A program made the position numbers and the translations under genes. Below the pieces are notes generated by a model. The model was not told the DNA's origin. It saw only the letters and a program-made list of their open reading frames with translations, and searched no databases. This document shows positions 26,850 to 34,352 of a stretch of 64,000 nucleotides of DNA, piece after piece. The number at the start of each line of letters is the position of its first letter. The stretch's first letter is position 1. Source of the DNA: Chitinophagales bacterium (GTDB taxonomy: Bacteria; Bacteroidota; Bacteroidia; Chitinophagales; Chitinophagaceae); assembly GCA_013297995.1 (NCBI GenBank), contig JAAFJB010000003.1, forward strand, positions 1 to 64,000, given 5' to 3'.

Positions 26850-28137
26850 GGATGAAAAGCTAATTCAATTTATTTGGTTATACAGGTATTATAGTTATAC
26901 AAACCTTTTTACTACCACGGGTAACGCTATATTGGTTCGCAAAACAGGCAGTATTAATCTCAATCAAGGCCCTGATTTTTTAGGGGCTCAAATTCAAATT
27001 GACCAAATTAATTGGGTAGGAAATATTGAAGTACATATAAAAAGTTCTGATTTTACCAAGCACAAACACCAAGATGATGCAAGATACCAGCAGCTCATTT
27101 TACACGTGGTTTGGGAAGATGATCTGCCCCTAAAGGATGCCTATGGAAATAGAGTACCAACCTTAGAACTTGCCAATTTAGTGCCTAAAATACTGCTGAA
27201 TCAATACCAGGTTTTGATGAATGCTACTCAAAAAATTCCCTGCGAAACCTTGTTAGCCAGTATAGATGATTGGGTTTGGCGTCATTGGAAAGAAAAGCTC
27301 ATTGCTGAAAGATTTTTACAAAGAACAGCCGAACTAAATGAAACTTTAAAGCAGGTAAAAGGCAACTGGGATTTGCTAATCTGGGCGTTAATAGCAAAAT
27401 ATATGGGGGGCAAAGTAAATGGTGATTTATTTGTTGCAATTATTTATAGTGTTCCGTATAAGGTATGGAAAAAATACAGCTACAATTCCATTGCTTTGGA
27501 AGGGTTATTGATGGGACAAGCGGGACTTTTATCCCAAGTTGGCGGGGATGATTTTTACCAACAATTGAAACGTGAATACAAATACCTCCAATATAAATAC
27601 CAACTGGAAAAGCCTAAGCAGCCAGCACAATTTCTAAGAATGCGACCTGCTTCTTTTCCTACCTTACGATTGTCTCAGTTGGCTGAATTCATGCAAAAAA
27701 ATCCTTCCTTGTTAAGCTTTTTTAAACAAGCGCATTCCATTAAAGCTTTTCAGCATTTATTTACCTTAACTGCAAGTGGGTATTGGAATACACATTACTT
27801 ATTTGGAGAAACCAGCGGGAATATGGCTAAAAAAACAGGTAATCAATTGCAGTATAGCCTAATCATAAATGTGGTGGTGCGGGTTTTACACTTGTATGGA
27901 AAAACACAAAACAGCAATCGCTATGCAACACAAGCATTGCAACTACTTACCGCTTTATCAGCAGAGCAAAATAAAGTACTTCGCATTTGGGCAAAAAATG
28001 GAATACTTGCCTACTCAGCATTTGATTCTCAGGCACTGATTCAACTTTATGAAAACTACTGCATTCAAAAAAAATGTTTACAATGTTCCATAGGCAACGC
28101 AATTCTACAAAAAAGTGTCTTAAAATCTACCAGTTGA
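26848..28137 (+). CDS. DUF2851 family protein
   Basis: A 429-residue member of the Bacteroidota family DUF2851, function unknown. The typical N-terminus is present: LIQFIWLYRYYSYTNLFTTTG, then GPDFLGAQIQIDQINWVGNI and EVHIKSSDF plus HVVWEDD. The family fold of this part resembles a nuclease-like core with conserved Asp and Glu, but activity is unproven. The C-terminal end has four Cys in about 20 residues (YCIQKKCLQCSIGNAILQ), possibly binding a metal. No signal peptide. A hairpin may cover its start codon, and its 3' end overlaps osmC by 11 bases. Confidence 0.85.
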   Translation: MDEKLIQFIWLYRYYSYTNLFTTTGNAILVRKTGSINLNQGPDFLGAQIQIDQINWVGNIEVHIKSSDFTKHKHQDDARYQQLILHVVWEDDLPLKDAYGNRVPTLELANLVPKILLNQYQVLMNATQKIPCETLLASIDDWVWRHWKEKLIAERFLQRTAELNETLKQVKGNWDLLIWALIAKYMGGKVNGDLFVAIIYSVPYKVWKKYSYNSIALEGLLMGQAGLLSQVGGDDFYQQLKREYKYLQYKYQLEKPKQPAQFLRMRPASFPTLRLSQLAEFMQKNPSLLSFFKQAHSIKAFQHLFTLTASGYWNTHYLFGETSGNMAKKTGNQLQYSLIINVVVRVLHLYGKTQNSNRYATQALQLLTALSAEQNKVLRIWAKNGILAYSAFDSQALIQLYENYCIQKKCLQCSIGNAILQKSVLKSTS

Positions 28138-28531
28138 ATTGGAAATCAAGTTCAACATCGGGATGTAAAGTTCTTTCTACTGGGCAGGTGCGAGCAGTGT
28201 TTTCTAAAATGGTTCTTTGTTTTTCATCGGTTTGAAGTGTTTTTGGGAAGCTGATATGAACAATCATTTTACCTATCCTTCTGGGATCACTTGCCATAAT
28301 TTTGGTTACATCAGCTGTTGTGCCGTCAAGCACAATCCCCATGCTATTGGCTTTGATTCCCATGGTGGTAAGCATACAAGTAGCTAGGGCTGTTGCCACT
28401 AAATCGGTGGGAGAAAAGCGTTCGCCTTTTCCTTGGTTGTCAGTAGGGGCATCCGTTTCAATGGTTGTGCTACTTTGAATATGGGTGGCTTGGGTTCTTA
28501 AATTGCCCGTATAAATAATTTGTGAAGTCAT
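28127..28531 (-). CDS. OsmC family peroxiredoxin-like protein
   Basis: Thiol-dependent organic hydroperoxide reductase family, 134 residues. The conserved active-site region is FSPTDLVATALATCMLTTMG, with the peroxidatic Cys, and the second Cys lies in TARTCPVERTLHPDVE. The N-terminal strand VIYTGNLRTQATHIQS-like region (TGNLRTQATH) matches the YhfA/OsmC subgroup. It is a single gene, convergent with DUF2851 and divergent from the secreted protein at 28577. Confidence 0.92.
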   Translation of the reverse strand: MTSQIIYTGNLRTQATHIQSSTTIETDAPTDNQGKGERFSPTDLVATALATCMLTTMGIKANSMGIVLDGTTADVTKIMASDPRRIGKMIVHISFPKTLQTDEKQRTILENTARTCPVERTLHPDVELDFQFNW

Positions 28532-28576
28532 TGCATCAATTTTGCCATAAATTTACACTTAACAAATCATATAAAA

Positions 28577-29401
28577 GTGAAGAAACTAATTTTTGTGATT
28601 TTTCTTGTTTCAAGTACGGCAGTTCTTGCCCAGAAAAAGCCGCTATCTGAGAAAGAAGCCATTCGTCAAGAGAAAAAAGAAGAGCGGAGAGAAAAAATCA
28701 ACCAGTTGATTAAACAAGAAGAAGAGGGGGCGCTCATTTTTCAAAAGCAAAATGCCTACGGGTTTAAACTAAATACAGATGGGTGGAGTTTCTTTTTTGA
28801 AAAAGGGAAATACAAATCTATTACCAAAACTAATTTAATATGGCTTGAGTTTGGTGAAAGAAAGCATCCCAAAGAAGAGCGCATTCCTACTCGGTCTTCC
28901 TCTGGCGGATTTGTGTTGATTTCCGAATATATTTATGGCAAGCAAAATAATTTTTATTACCTAAAAGCAGGTGTAGGAAAACAAATTCTTATTGGTGGAA
29001 AGGGAAATAAAAATGGAGTGGCAGTGTCTGCAATTGTAGGCGGGGGATTATCCCTTGGTTTGTTAAAGCCCTATTATTTAGAAATTGAAGACCCTACTAC
29101 CAGGCTTAGGCAGCAGATTAAGTATAATACTACCAATGAAAATCTTTTTTTAGATCCCAACGTAATTTTAGGTAAAGGGGGTTTATTCAAAGGGGCAGGA
29201 GAGGTGAAGCCCGCTCCAGGGGCGCATATTAGAACGGCTCTTCGATTCGATTATGGTCGCTATAACGAATTAGTTTCTGCTTTGGAGCTAGGCTTAAATG
29301 CTGAATTTTACGCCCAAAAAATGCCGATACTTTTGTTAAACAAAGAAAAAAACTTCTTCTTCAATGCTTATATTGCCATCACTTTTGGAAGAAGAAAGTA
29401 G
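28577..29401 (+). CDS. Secreted protein, probable outer-membrane beta-barrel
   Basis: A 274-residue exported protein starting at a GTG. A signal peptide (VIFLVSSTAVLAQ) is followed by a very charged helix (EKEAIRQEKKEERREK) and then alternating hydrophobic/polar strands ending in an aromatic residue-rich C-terminus (NAYIAITFGRRK), consistent with a small outer-membrane barrel. Strands such as YLKAGVGKQILIGG and VAVSAIVGGGLSLGL support this. No enzyme motif was seen. It lies 30 bases before the lipA start on the same strand, but lipA seems to have its own promoter. Function unknown. Confidence 0.65.
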   Translation: MKKLIFVIFLVSSTAVLAQKKPLSEKEAIRQEKKEERREKINQLIKQEEEGALIFQKQNAYGFKLNTDGWSFFFEKGKYKSITKTNLIWLEFGERKHPKEERIPTRSSSGGFVLISEYIYGKQNNFYYLKAGVGKQILIGGKGNKNGVAVSAIVGGGLSLGLLKPYYLEIEDPTTRLRQQIKYNTTNENLFLDPNVILGKGGLFKGAGEVKPAPGAHIRTALRFDYGRYNELVSALELGLNAEFYAQKMPILLLNKEKNFFFNAYIAITFGRRK

Positions 29402-29402
29402 T

Positions 29403-29410
29403 TAAATTTG
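29403..29410 (+). promoter_or_regulatory. Bacteroidota -7 box for lipA
   Basis: TAAATTTG, an exact TAnnTTTG, directly follows the stop of the preceding gene and ends 21 bases before the lipA ATG. TTTTGG at 29383-29388 is a possible but close-spaced upstream element. Confidence 0.45.
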
Positions 29411-29431
29411 CACTTCATTTATTTAGCTAGT

Positions 29432-30388
29432 ATGCAAGAATTGCCCGTAGTTCAGAAAATTTCAACAGATACCATTCTTTCTACCGACCAACCTCTAAAA
29501 AAGCCCAATTGGCTGAGGGTGAAATTACCATTTGGTGAAAATTATAAGCAGGTGAGGGGCTTGGTTGACACGCATAAATTACATACCATCTGCGAGAGCG
29601 GAAATTGTCCCAATATGGGCGAATGTTGGGGAGAGGGTACCGCTACATTTATGATACTGGGTAATGTGTGCACTAGAAGTTGTGGATTTTGTGCGGTGGC
29701 TACCGGGCGGCCAGGAGCCGTAGATTGGGATGAACCTCAGCGCGTTGCCGAAGCTATTCATTTGATGAAGGTAAAGCATGCGGTGATTACCAGTGTAGAC
29801 CGGGATGAGTTAAAAGATGGTGGCTCCATTGTTTGGTTCAACACCATAAAAGCTGTTAAGAGTTTAAATCCCGAGACTACTTTGGAGACCTTGATTCCTG
29901 ATTTCAGGGGATTTAAAGATCAGATTCAGCGAATAGTAGACGCGGCACCAGAAGTGGTAAGTCACAATATGGAAACCGTAGAGCGAATTACCAAACAAGT
30001 AAGAATTCAAGCAAAATATAGGAGAAGCCTGGAAGTGCTAGAGACCCTGCACAAAGGCGGTATGCGTACCAAAACAGGCATGATGCTTGGCTTGGGTGAA
30101 ACCAAGGAAGAGGTAATAGAAAGCATGCATCATTTGGTAGCAGTAGGTACTGATGTACTTACATTGGGACAATACCTTCAACCCTCAAAAAAACATTTGC
30201 CCGTTCAGCGTTTTGTTCACCCCGATGAGTTTGCGGAGCTAAGGGAAATAGGGTATTCTATTGGGTTTGATTATGTAGAAAGTGGGCCCTTAGTACGTTC
30301 ATCCTATCATAGTGAAAAACATGTAATACCCGGATATGGAAAAAATAAATGGTTAGAAGGGAAGCAATCAATTCCAGCCATTTTATAG
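29432..30388 (+). CDS. lipA: Lipoyl synthase
   Basis: Radical-SAM enzyme inserting two sulfurs into octanoyl groups to make lipoyl cofactor. The auxiliary cluster ligands are C54, C59 and C65 ([14 protein letters not shown]), and the radical-SAM triad is C80, C84 and C87 ([10 protein letters not shown]). The C-terminal RSSYHSEKH provides the conserved Ser ligand of the auxiliary cluster. The start is placed at the ATG at 29432, giving 318 residues; the open frame reaches a TTG at 29408, but that overlaps the promoter box. The stop lies six bases before the duplicated ROK-gene tail. Confidence 0.97.
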   Translation: MQELPVVQKISTDTILSTDQPLKKPNWLRVKLPFGENYKQVRGLVDTHKLHTICESGNCPNMGECWGEGTATFMILGNVCTRSCGFCAVATGRPGAVDWDEPQRVAEAIHLMKVKHAVITSVDRDELKDGGSIVWFNTIKAVKSLNPETTLETLIPDFRGFKDQIQRIVDAAPEVVSHNMETVERITKQVRIQAKYRRSLEVLETLHKGGMRTKTGMMLGLGETKEEVIESMHHLVAVGTDVLTLGQYLQPSKKHLPVQRFVHPDEFAELREIGYSIGFDYVESGPLVRSSYHSEKHVIPGYGKNKWLEGKQSIPAIL

Positions 30389-30394
30389 TTCAAC

Positions 30395-30526
30395 TTATTT
30401 CATCTCCCAAACCAACGCAGAAGCTCCTAAAATAGCTGCGTCTGATTCCTTTAAATGGCTTTTGTACTGATTGGGAATATTTGTTTGACCAGCACAGTAC
30501 GGCATAGTTACGTTGAGTTTATACAT
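30395..30526 (-). pseudogene. Detached copy of the ROK-kinase C-terminal coding end
   Basis: Positions 30396-30461 are identical to the 3' end of the ROK kinase gene at 31740-31805, and the frame still reads SHLKESDAAILGASALVWEMK before the stop. Upstream it is fused to 22 unrelated codons beginning at an ATG at 30526. A 43-residue product is possible on paper but has no promoter or known domain. It is best read as a duplication scar. Confidence 0.85.
30396..30461. repeat. 66-bp perfect direct repeat, left copy
   Basis: Identical to 31740-31805 over 66 bases; similarity stops sharply on both sides. It contains the last 21 codons of the ROK kinase gene. Starting seven bases after the lipA stop, it marks the left boundary of a 1344-base insertion (counting one repeat copy). 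Confidence 0.97.
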
Positions 30527-30607
30527 TATATTACATTTTAAGGGTTAGTCTATTTATGTAAAACAGCTAATTTTTTAATCTATAATAAAAACGATAAAAC
30601 CAAAAAC

Positions 30608-30930
30608 TATGAAAACTCTATTTTTAGTATTCGTTAATTTTTCTTTTGTTTTTATGGGGTTATCCCAGCAAAATAATATTGAATACGATTTCCCAATAAG
30701 ACCAAATACAAAAGACTGGCAGGCTATAAAATCAATTGATGAAATGTATGCTGTTTGTCAAATTCCTGAAAATATTTTATAAAATAGCTGCATTATTGGG
30801 TTCTGAAACCATTAAATCAAAGGCTCAGAATACAGATATAGCAATATTTATCACAACGGGATTGATGAGAAATCGGGTTGTTGTGAATGATATTATTTTA
30901 TTATCCTCTAAAATTTCTACCAATGACTAA
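30608..30930 (+). pseudogene. Internally deleted paralogue of the downstream lipoprotein
   Basis: The ATG at 30608 opens a secreted protein of 57 codons (signal peptide MKTLFLVFVNFSFVFMGLSQ, then YDFPIRPNTKDW and EMYAVCQIPENIL) that ends at a TAA at 30779-30781. A different frame then resumes with YKIAALLGSETIKS and LMRNRVVVNDIILLSSKIS to 30930. The first piece aligns with the N-terminal part of the downstream protein (YIYPVKPGTDAW, MYKICQVP) and the second with its C-terminus (YIAALQND, YNKIITLAQQF). The middle of about 130-170 codons is missing, with a frame change at the join near 30780. The remnant's stop overlaps the next start (ATGACTAA). Confidence 0.75.
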
Positions 30931-31720
30931 ATTATTTTATCTTATTGGGATACTATTTTTTTTTAGCATGATAGGGTGTAAAAAAAAGGAAGCCTGCATC
31001 TATCAAAATGCTTTAGAAGCTGCTGATAAATATATTTACCCTGTAAAACCGGGTACTGACGCTTGGAATGATGCAATGCTGCTTTCGGATTCTGGTGTTG
31101 GCCAACGCCACCCACTAGATCCAATGTATAAAATATGTCAAGTGCCAACCTCGCAATTACAATCTATGAGTACATTGGGCTTGATACAGAGTTTAGAAGA
31201 TAATCCATGTATGACGAATATACTATTGAGGTATAATTGGTTTCAAGGTAGAAAAGAAGTACTTCCGAGGTTGAATGTATCTTGGGCGCTGAACAAAAGA
31301 GCCAATGCAGGTACAAGCATAATGGAATACTATTCCTCGAAAGATCCAAATATTATAACTTGTATAAATACCCCCTTTGAAAGAGGCGGGTACTCAGTAA
31401 AATGGTATTTATTTGATATGATTTGCACCCAAGACTCAATTATAAACCAATTAGATCTTGTAGCTAAAAAAAGATTTGCAAAAATAGTGCTTGAGAAATA
31501 CCATACTAAACTTAAGTATCCTGAAACATATGGCCTATTTACTCCAACCATGTTGGTTCTAAGTCAATTGATGATTTTGGGAGATTATAGGCCTTATATA
31601 GCCGCTTTGCAAAATGATTTAGACCTCAGCACATTTGCAGAAACGAGTTTACTATTTAGTGATTACAGAGTTATTTACAATAAAATCATAACCCTAGCCC
31701 AACAATTTTCAAACAGCTAA
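30923..31720 (+). CDS. Secreted lipoprotein of unknown function
   Basis: A 265-residue lipoprotein with signal sequence MTKLFYLIGILFFFSMIGC and the lipobox Ser-Met-Ile-Gly-Cys. The mature part begins with a Lys-rich stretch, followed by the block YIYPVKPGTDAW, MYKICQVPTSQLQSMSTLGL and a helical remainder ending YNKIITLAQQFSNS. I do not recognise a characterised family; it has a helical, repeat-like look. The start is set at 30923 because the lipoprotein signal begins there; an ATG 12 codons earlier adds residues that spoil it. It overlaps the upstream degenerate paralogue by 8 bases, so the two were an operon. It lies wholly inside the segment bounded by the 66-bp repeats. Confidence 0.7.
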   Translation: MTKLFYLIGILFFFSMIGCKKKEACIYQNALEAADKYIYPVKPGTDAWNDAMLLSDSGVGQRHPLDPMYKICQVPTSQLQSMSTLGLIQSLEDNPCMTNILLRYNWFQGRKEVLPRLNVSWALNKRANAGTSIMEYYSSKDPNIITCINTPFERGGYSVKWYLFDMICTQDSIINQLDLVAKKRFAKIVLEKYHTKLKYPETYGLFTPTMLVLSQLMILGDYRPYIAALQNDLDLSTFAETSLLFSDYRVIYNKIITLAQQFSNS

Positions 31721-31738
31721 GTAAAATATAAAGAGCAC

Positions 31739-32734
31739 CTATTTCATCTCCCAAACCAACGCAGAAGCTCCTAAAATAGCTGCGTCTGATTCCTTTAAAT
31801 GGCTTACCAATATCTTCACTTTATTTTGAAATACTTGTACCAAATTGGCTTCCATATATTCTCGGGTGGGTTTCAAAATAAAATCACCTGCTTTGGTTAA
31901 TCCTCCAAAGAGAATAATGGCTTCGGGGCTGGAAAACATGACTGAATTTGCCAAGGCCATTCCCAATATTTTACCCGTAAATTCAAATATTTCTTTGGCC
32001 AATTCATCGCCATTCATAGCTGCTTCATACACCGCTTTTGAGTCAATTTCTTCGGCTGGAATATTTTTTAATGAGCTGGGCGTATCTGTTTTTTGTAAGA
32101 ATTCTAAGGCGGTAAGTCTCACCCCAGTAGCAGATGCATAGCTTTCTAGTGAACCTCTTTTTCCAGTGCCTTCGTGGTAACGGCCATCGGGAATAATAAT
32201 GGTATGACCTAACTCACCTGCAAAACCATCGTGACCATATACCAATCTTCCATTGGCAACTATACCACTTCCTACGCCAGTTCCAAGCGTAATCATAATA
32301 AAGTCTTGCATATCTTTTGCAGCTCCATACATCATCTCTCCAATGGCAGCAGCATTGGCATCATTGGTAAGTACAACTGGAAGCTTGAACTTTGTTTCTA
32401 TCATTTCACCCATTGGAATAATGCCTTTCCAATTTAAGTTGGCAGCATATTCAATAGTGTTCTTATAAAAATTGCCATTAGGCGCACCCACTCCAATACC
32501 TTTTATTCTACCCACACCTCCAGCCTGTTCAATAAAAGGAGAGAGGCTGCTGTACAATTCCTCAATAAATGTTTCGGGGGTAGCATGTTTTTTGGTACTC
32601 AATTTCCCTGAAAACAATAGGTTGCCTACTCGGTCTACTATTCCAAATTTGGTGCCCGTACCTCCTATATCTATGCCTACTGCCAATTGTTCTAAGGCTT
32701 GATTAGATCTGCCCATTTCTTTCTTTTTGTTCAT
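31739..32734 (-). CDS. ROK family sugar kinase (glucokinase-like)
   Basis: Phosphorylates glucose or a related hexose. The ATP-binding start is VGIDIGGTGTKFGIVDR, and the catalytic Asp is in VLTNDANAAAIGEM; LGTGVGSGIV and GELGHTII with the sugar-binding His are also seen. The zinc motif CxCGxxGCxE typical of ROK proteins is replaced by EGTGKRGSLE, so it cannot bind zinc in the usual way. The gene follows a sugar transporter on the same strand after 46 bases, giving an import-phosphorylation pair. Its last 66 bases are duplicated at 30396-30461. Confidence 0.9.
   Translation of the reverse strand: MNKKKEMGRSNQALEQLAVGIDIGGTGTKFGIVDRVGNLLFSGKLSTKKHATPETFIEELYSSLSPFIEQAGGVGRIKGIGVGAPNGNFYKNTIEYAANLNWKGIIPMGEMIETKFKLPVVLTNDANAAAIGEMMYGAAKDMQDFIMITLGTGVGSGIVANGRLVYGHDGFAGELGHTIIIPDGRYHEGTGKRGSLESYASATGVRLTALEFLQKTDTPSSLKNIPAEEIDSKAVYEAAMNGDELAKEIFEFTGKILGMALANSVMFSSPEAIILFGGLTKAGDFILKPTREYMEANLVQVFQNKVKILVSHLKESDAAILGASALVWEMK
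31740..31805. repeat. 66-bp perfect direct repeat, right copy
   Basis: Right copy of the repeat, forming the intact 3' end of the ROK kinase gene. The first base that differs is 31739 on the left and 31806 on the right. No target-site inverted repeats or recombinase gene are visible between the two copies. Confidence 0.97.
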
Positions 32735-32780
32735 TTTACAAGTGGTAAATCGTTATTTATTTGGTGTTTAATGGATATGC

Positions 32781-34223
32781 TTAATGAGATTCTCCCATTT
32801 TTACATCATAATCTATTCCTTGTGCTTTTAAGATTGATTTAGATTTAATGGCATAAAATGCAAGGTATGCAAAACAAATAACCCCAATAATATAACTGTT
32901 TTGTATCCCTAAAACAGCATCAGCAGCAAGTTCTCCTTGAAGGGTGCTAATAATACCTCCACCCATAATCATCATAATAAGTAGACTACTGCCTTGATTG
33001 GTGTTTTTTCCCAGTCCCGCCACAGCCAAAGTAAAAATACAGGGCCATAGCGTGCTACAAAACAATCCAACACTGGTAAAAGCATACACACTTAACATAC
33101 CTGTAGTAAACATTCCTATAAGGGTTGCGGTAATGCCGAATACTGAAAAAATTAAGAGCATTCGGGCGGGACTACCTTTGCTCATTATATCACCTATTAT
33201 CATTACTATAATTACAAATCCATAGGTATAAAACATGCTAATATCATGTTGGGCAATGGCATTAACAGCAAGGAAAACACCAAAAGCTAGGTAGGGCATT
33301 AAAAATTTTAAGATTTTCTTTGTGCCCATACTCACATCAAATGCACCAACAGCTCCCGTCCACCTTCCCATCATTAAACTAGCCCAGTACAAAGAAATAA
33401 AGGGTGCAATTTTCTCAGTACCTACCCCCATTTTTTGGGTCATATATTCTGGTAAGTTACTAGCAGTAGAAACTTCAACTCCCACGTACACAAATATACC
33501 AATCATCCCTAAAATCAATTGCGGATAACTAAATGCAGAACTGCGATCTGCAGTTGCTAGCTCCGTTTCATTTACTACAGGTTTAGCAGGCTCAATTTTA
33601 TTGGGAATAGAAGAGAATTTAAAAAAAACAGCTACTACTACAAACGCAATGCCCAATATTAAGTAAGGGGTTTTTACACTTTCAATACTGGCTATATTAG
33701 ATCCATTAGAAACGCTTCCAAAAATAGCAAAACTCACCAGCAATGGGCCAATGGTGGTGCCAAAATTGTTTACGCCACCACCCATACTCAGTCTTTGCGA
33801 ACCTGTTTGTGGGTCTCCAATTGCAATGGTTAAGGGGTTGGCAGCAATTTGTTGAAGCGAAAATCCAAGACCTACTATAAACAATCCTGTTATCATTAAA
33901 GTGAAGGAAGCGTTATTAGCGGCAGGATAAAATAATAAAGTACCAATAGCGGAAATGATTAAACCCAGTGCGATGCCATTTTTGTAACCTATTTTGTTCA
34001 ACAAATCATCTCCCAATATTTTAGAAACAAAAATATAAATGATGGATCCTACTGTATAAGCCACATAAAATGCAAGTTGTACGTATTGGCTTTGTGCCTG
34101 CGAAAGATTAAATGCTTTCTTAAAAACGGGAATAAGAATATCATTGCTGGCAGCAACAAATCCCCAAAAAAAGAAAACAGTAATCAGTGTTCCAAATTGT
34201 GACCATTTAGTGGGTTGACTCAT
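32781..34223 (-). CDS. Sugar:H+ symporter, FHS/FucP-type MFS transporter
   Basis: A 480-residue inner-membrane transporter with 12 hydrophobic segments, resembling the fucose/glucose/galactose symporters. The N-terminus LITVFFFWGFVAASNDILIP carries the FHS-family Trp-Gly-Phe and Asn-Asp residues, and helix 4-5 has GLGFSLQQIAANPLTIAIG. Helix 10 region shows SVGLFCSTLWPCIFTLAVAG. The substrate is probably a hexose, given the ROK kinase downstream on the same strand. A leftward TAnnTTTG box lies about 55 bases before the start. Confidence 0.92.
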   Translation of the reverse strand: MSQPTKWSQFGTLITVFFFWGFVAASNDILIPVFKKAFNLSQAQSQYVQLAFYVAYTVGSIIYIFVSKILGDDLLNKIGYKNGIALGLIISAIGTLLFYPAANNASFTLMITGLFIVGLGFSLQQIAANPLTIAIGDPQTGSQRLSMGGGVNNFGTTIGPLLVSFAIFGSVSNGSNIASIESVKTPYLILGIAFVVVAVFFKFSSIPNKIEPAKPVVNETELATADRSSAFSYPQLILGMIGIFVYVGVEVSTASNLPEYMTQKMGVGTEKIAPFISLYWASLMMGRWTGAVGAFDVSMGTKKILKFLMPYLAFGVFLAVNAIAQHDISMFYTYGFVIIVMIIGDIMSKGSPARMLLIFSVFGITATLIGMFTTGMLSVYAFTSVGLFCSTLWPCIFTLAVAGLGKNTNQGSSLLIMMIMGGGIISTLQGELAADAVLGIQNSYIIGVICFAYLAFYAIKSKSILKAQGIDYDVKMGESH

Positions 34224-34277
34224 AACAATCGTTAATTTTTAAAATAGAGGCGGTAAAATAAGAATAATTTATGGAAG

Positions 34278-34285
34278 CAAAAATA
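34278..34285 (-). promoter_or_regulatory. Bacteroidota -7 box for the sugar transporter/ROK kinase operon
   Basis: Read leftward the sequence is TATTTTTG, matching TAnnTTTG. No convincing -33 TTTG is seen. It lies between the divergent transporter and glgA genes. Confidence 0.35.
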
Positions 34286-34352
34286 TTAAATCGGTAATTT
34301 TATGGATTGATATTAATGGTTAACTTGAAGGTCAATACTGAAATCAACAAGT

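Noticed and set aside
30736-30930. A stand-alone 64-residue gene
   Set aside because: Its second half matches the C-terminus of the downstream lipoprotein, and it follows the N-terminal remnant directly; it is the out-of-frame half of a pseudogene.
30396-31805. An insertion sequence or integrative element
   Set aside because: The segment has no transposase, integrase or terminal inverted repeats; only the bounding direct repeat supports mobility, so it is reported as a scar rather than an element.
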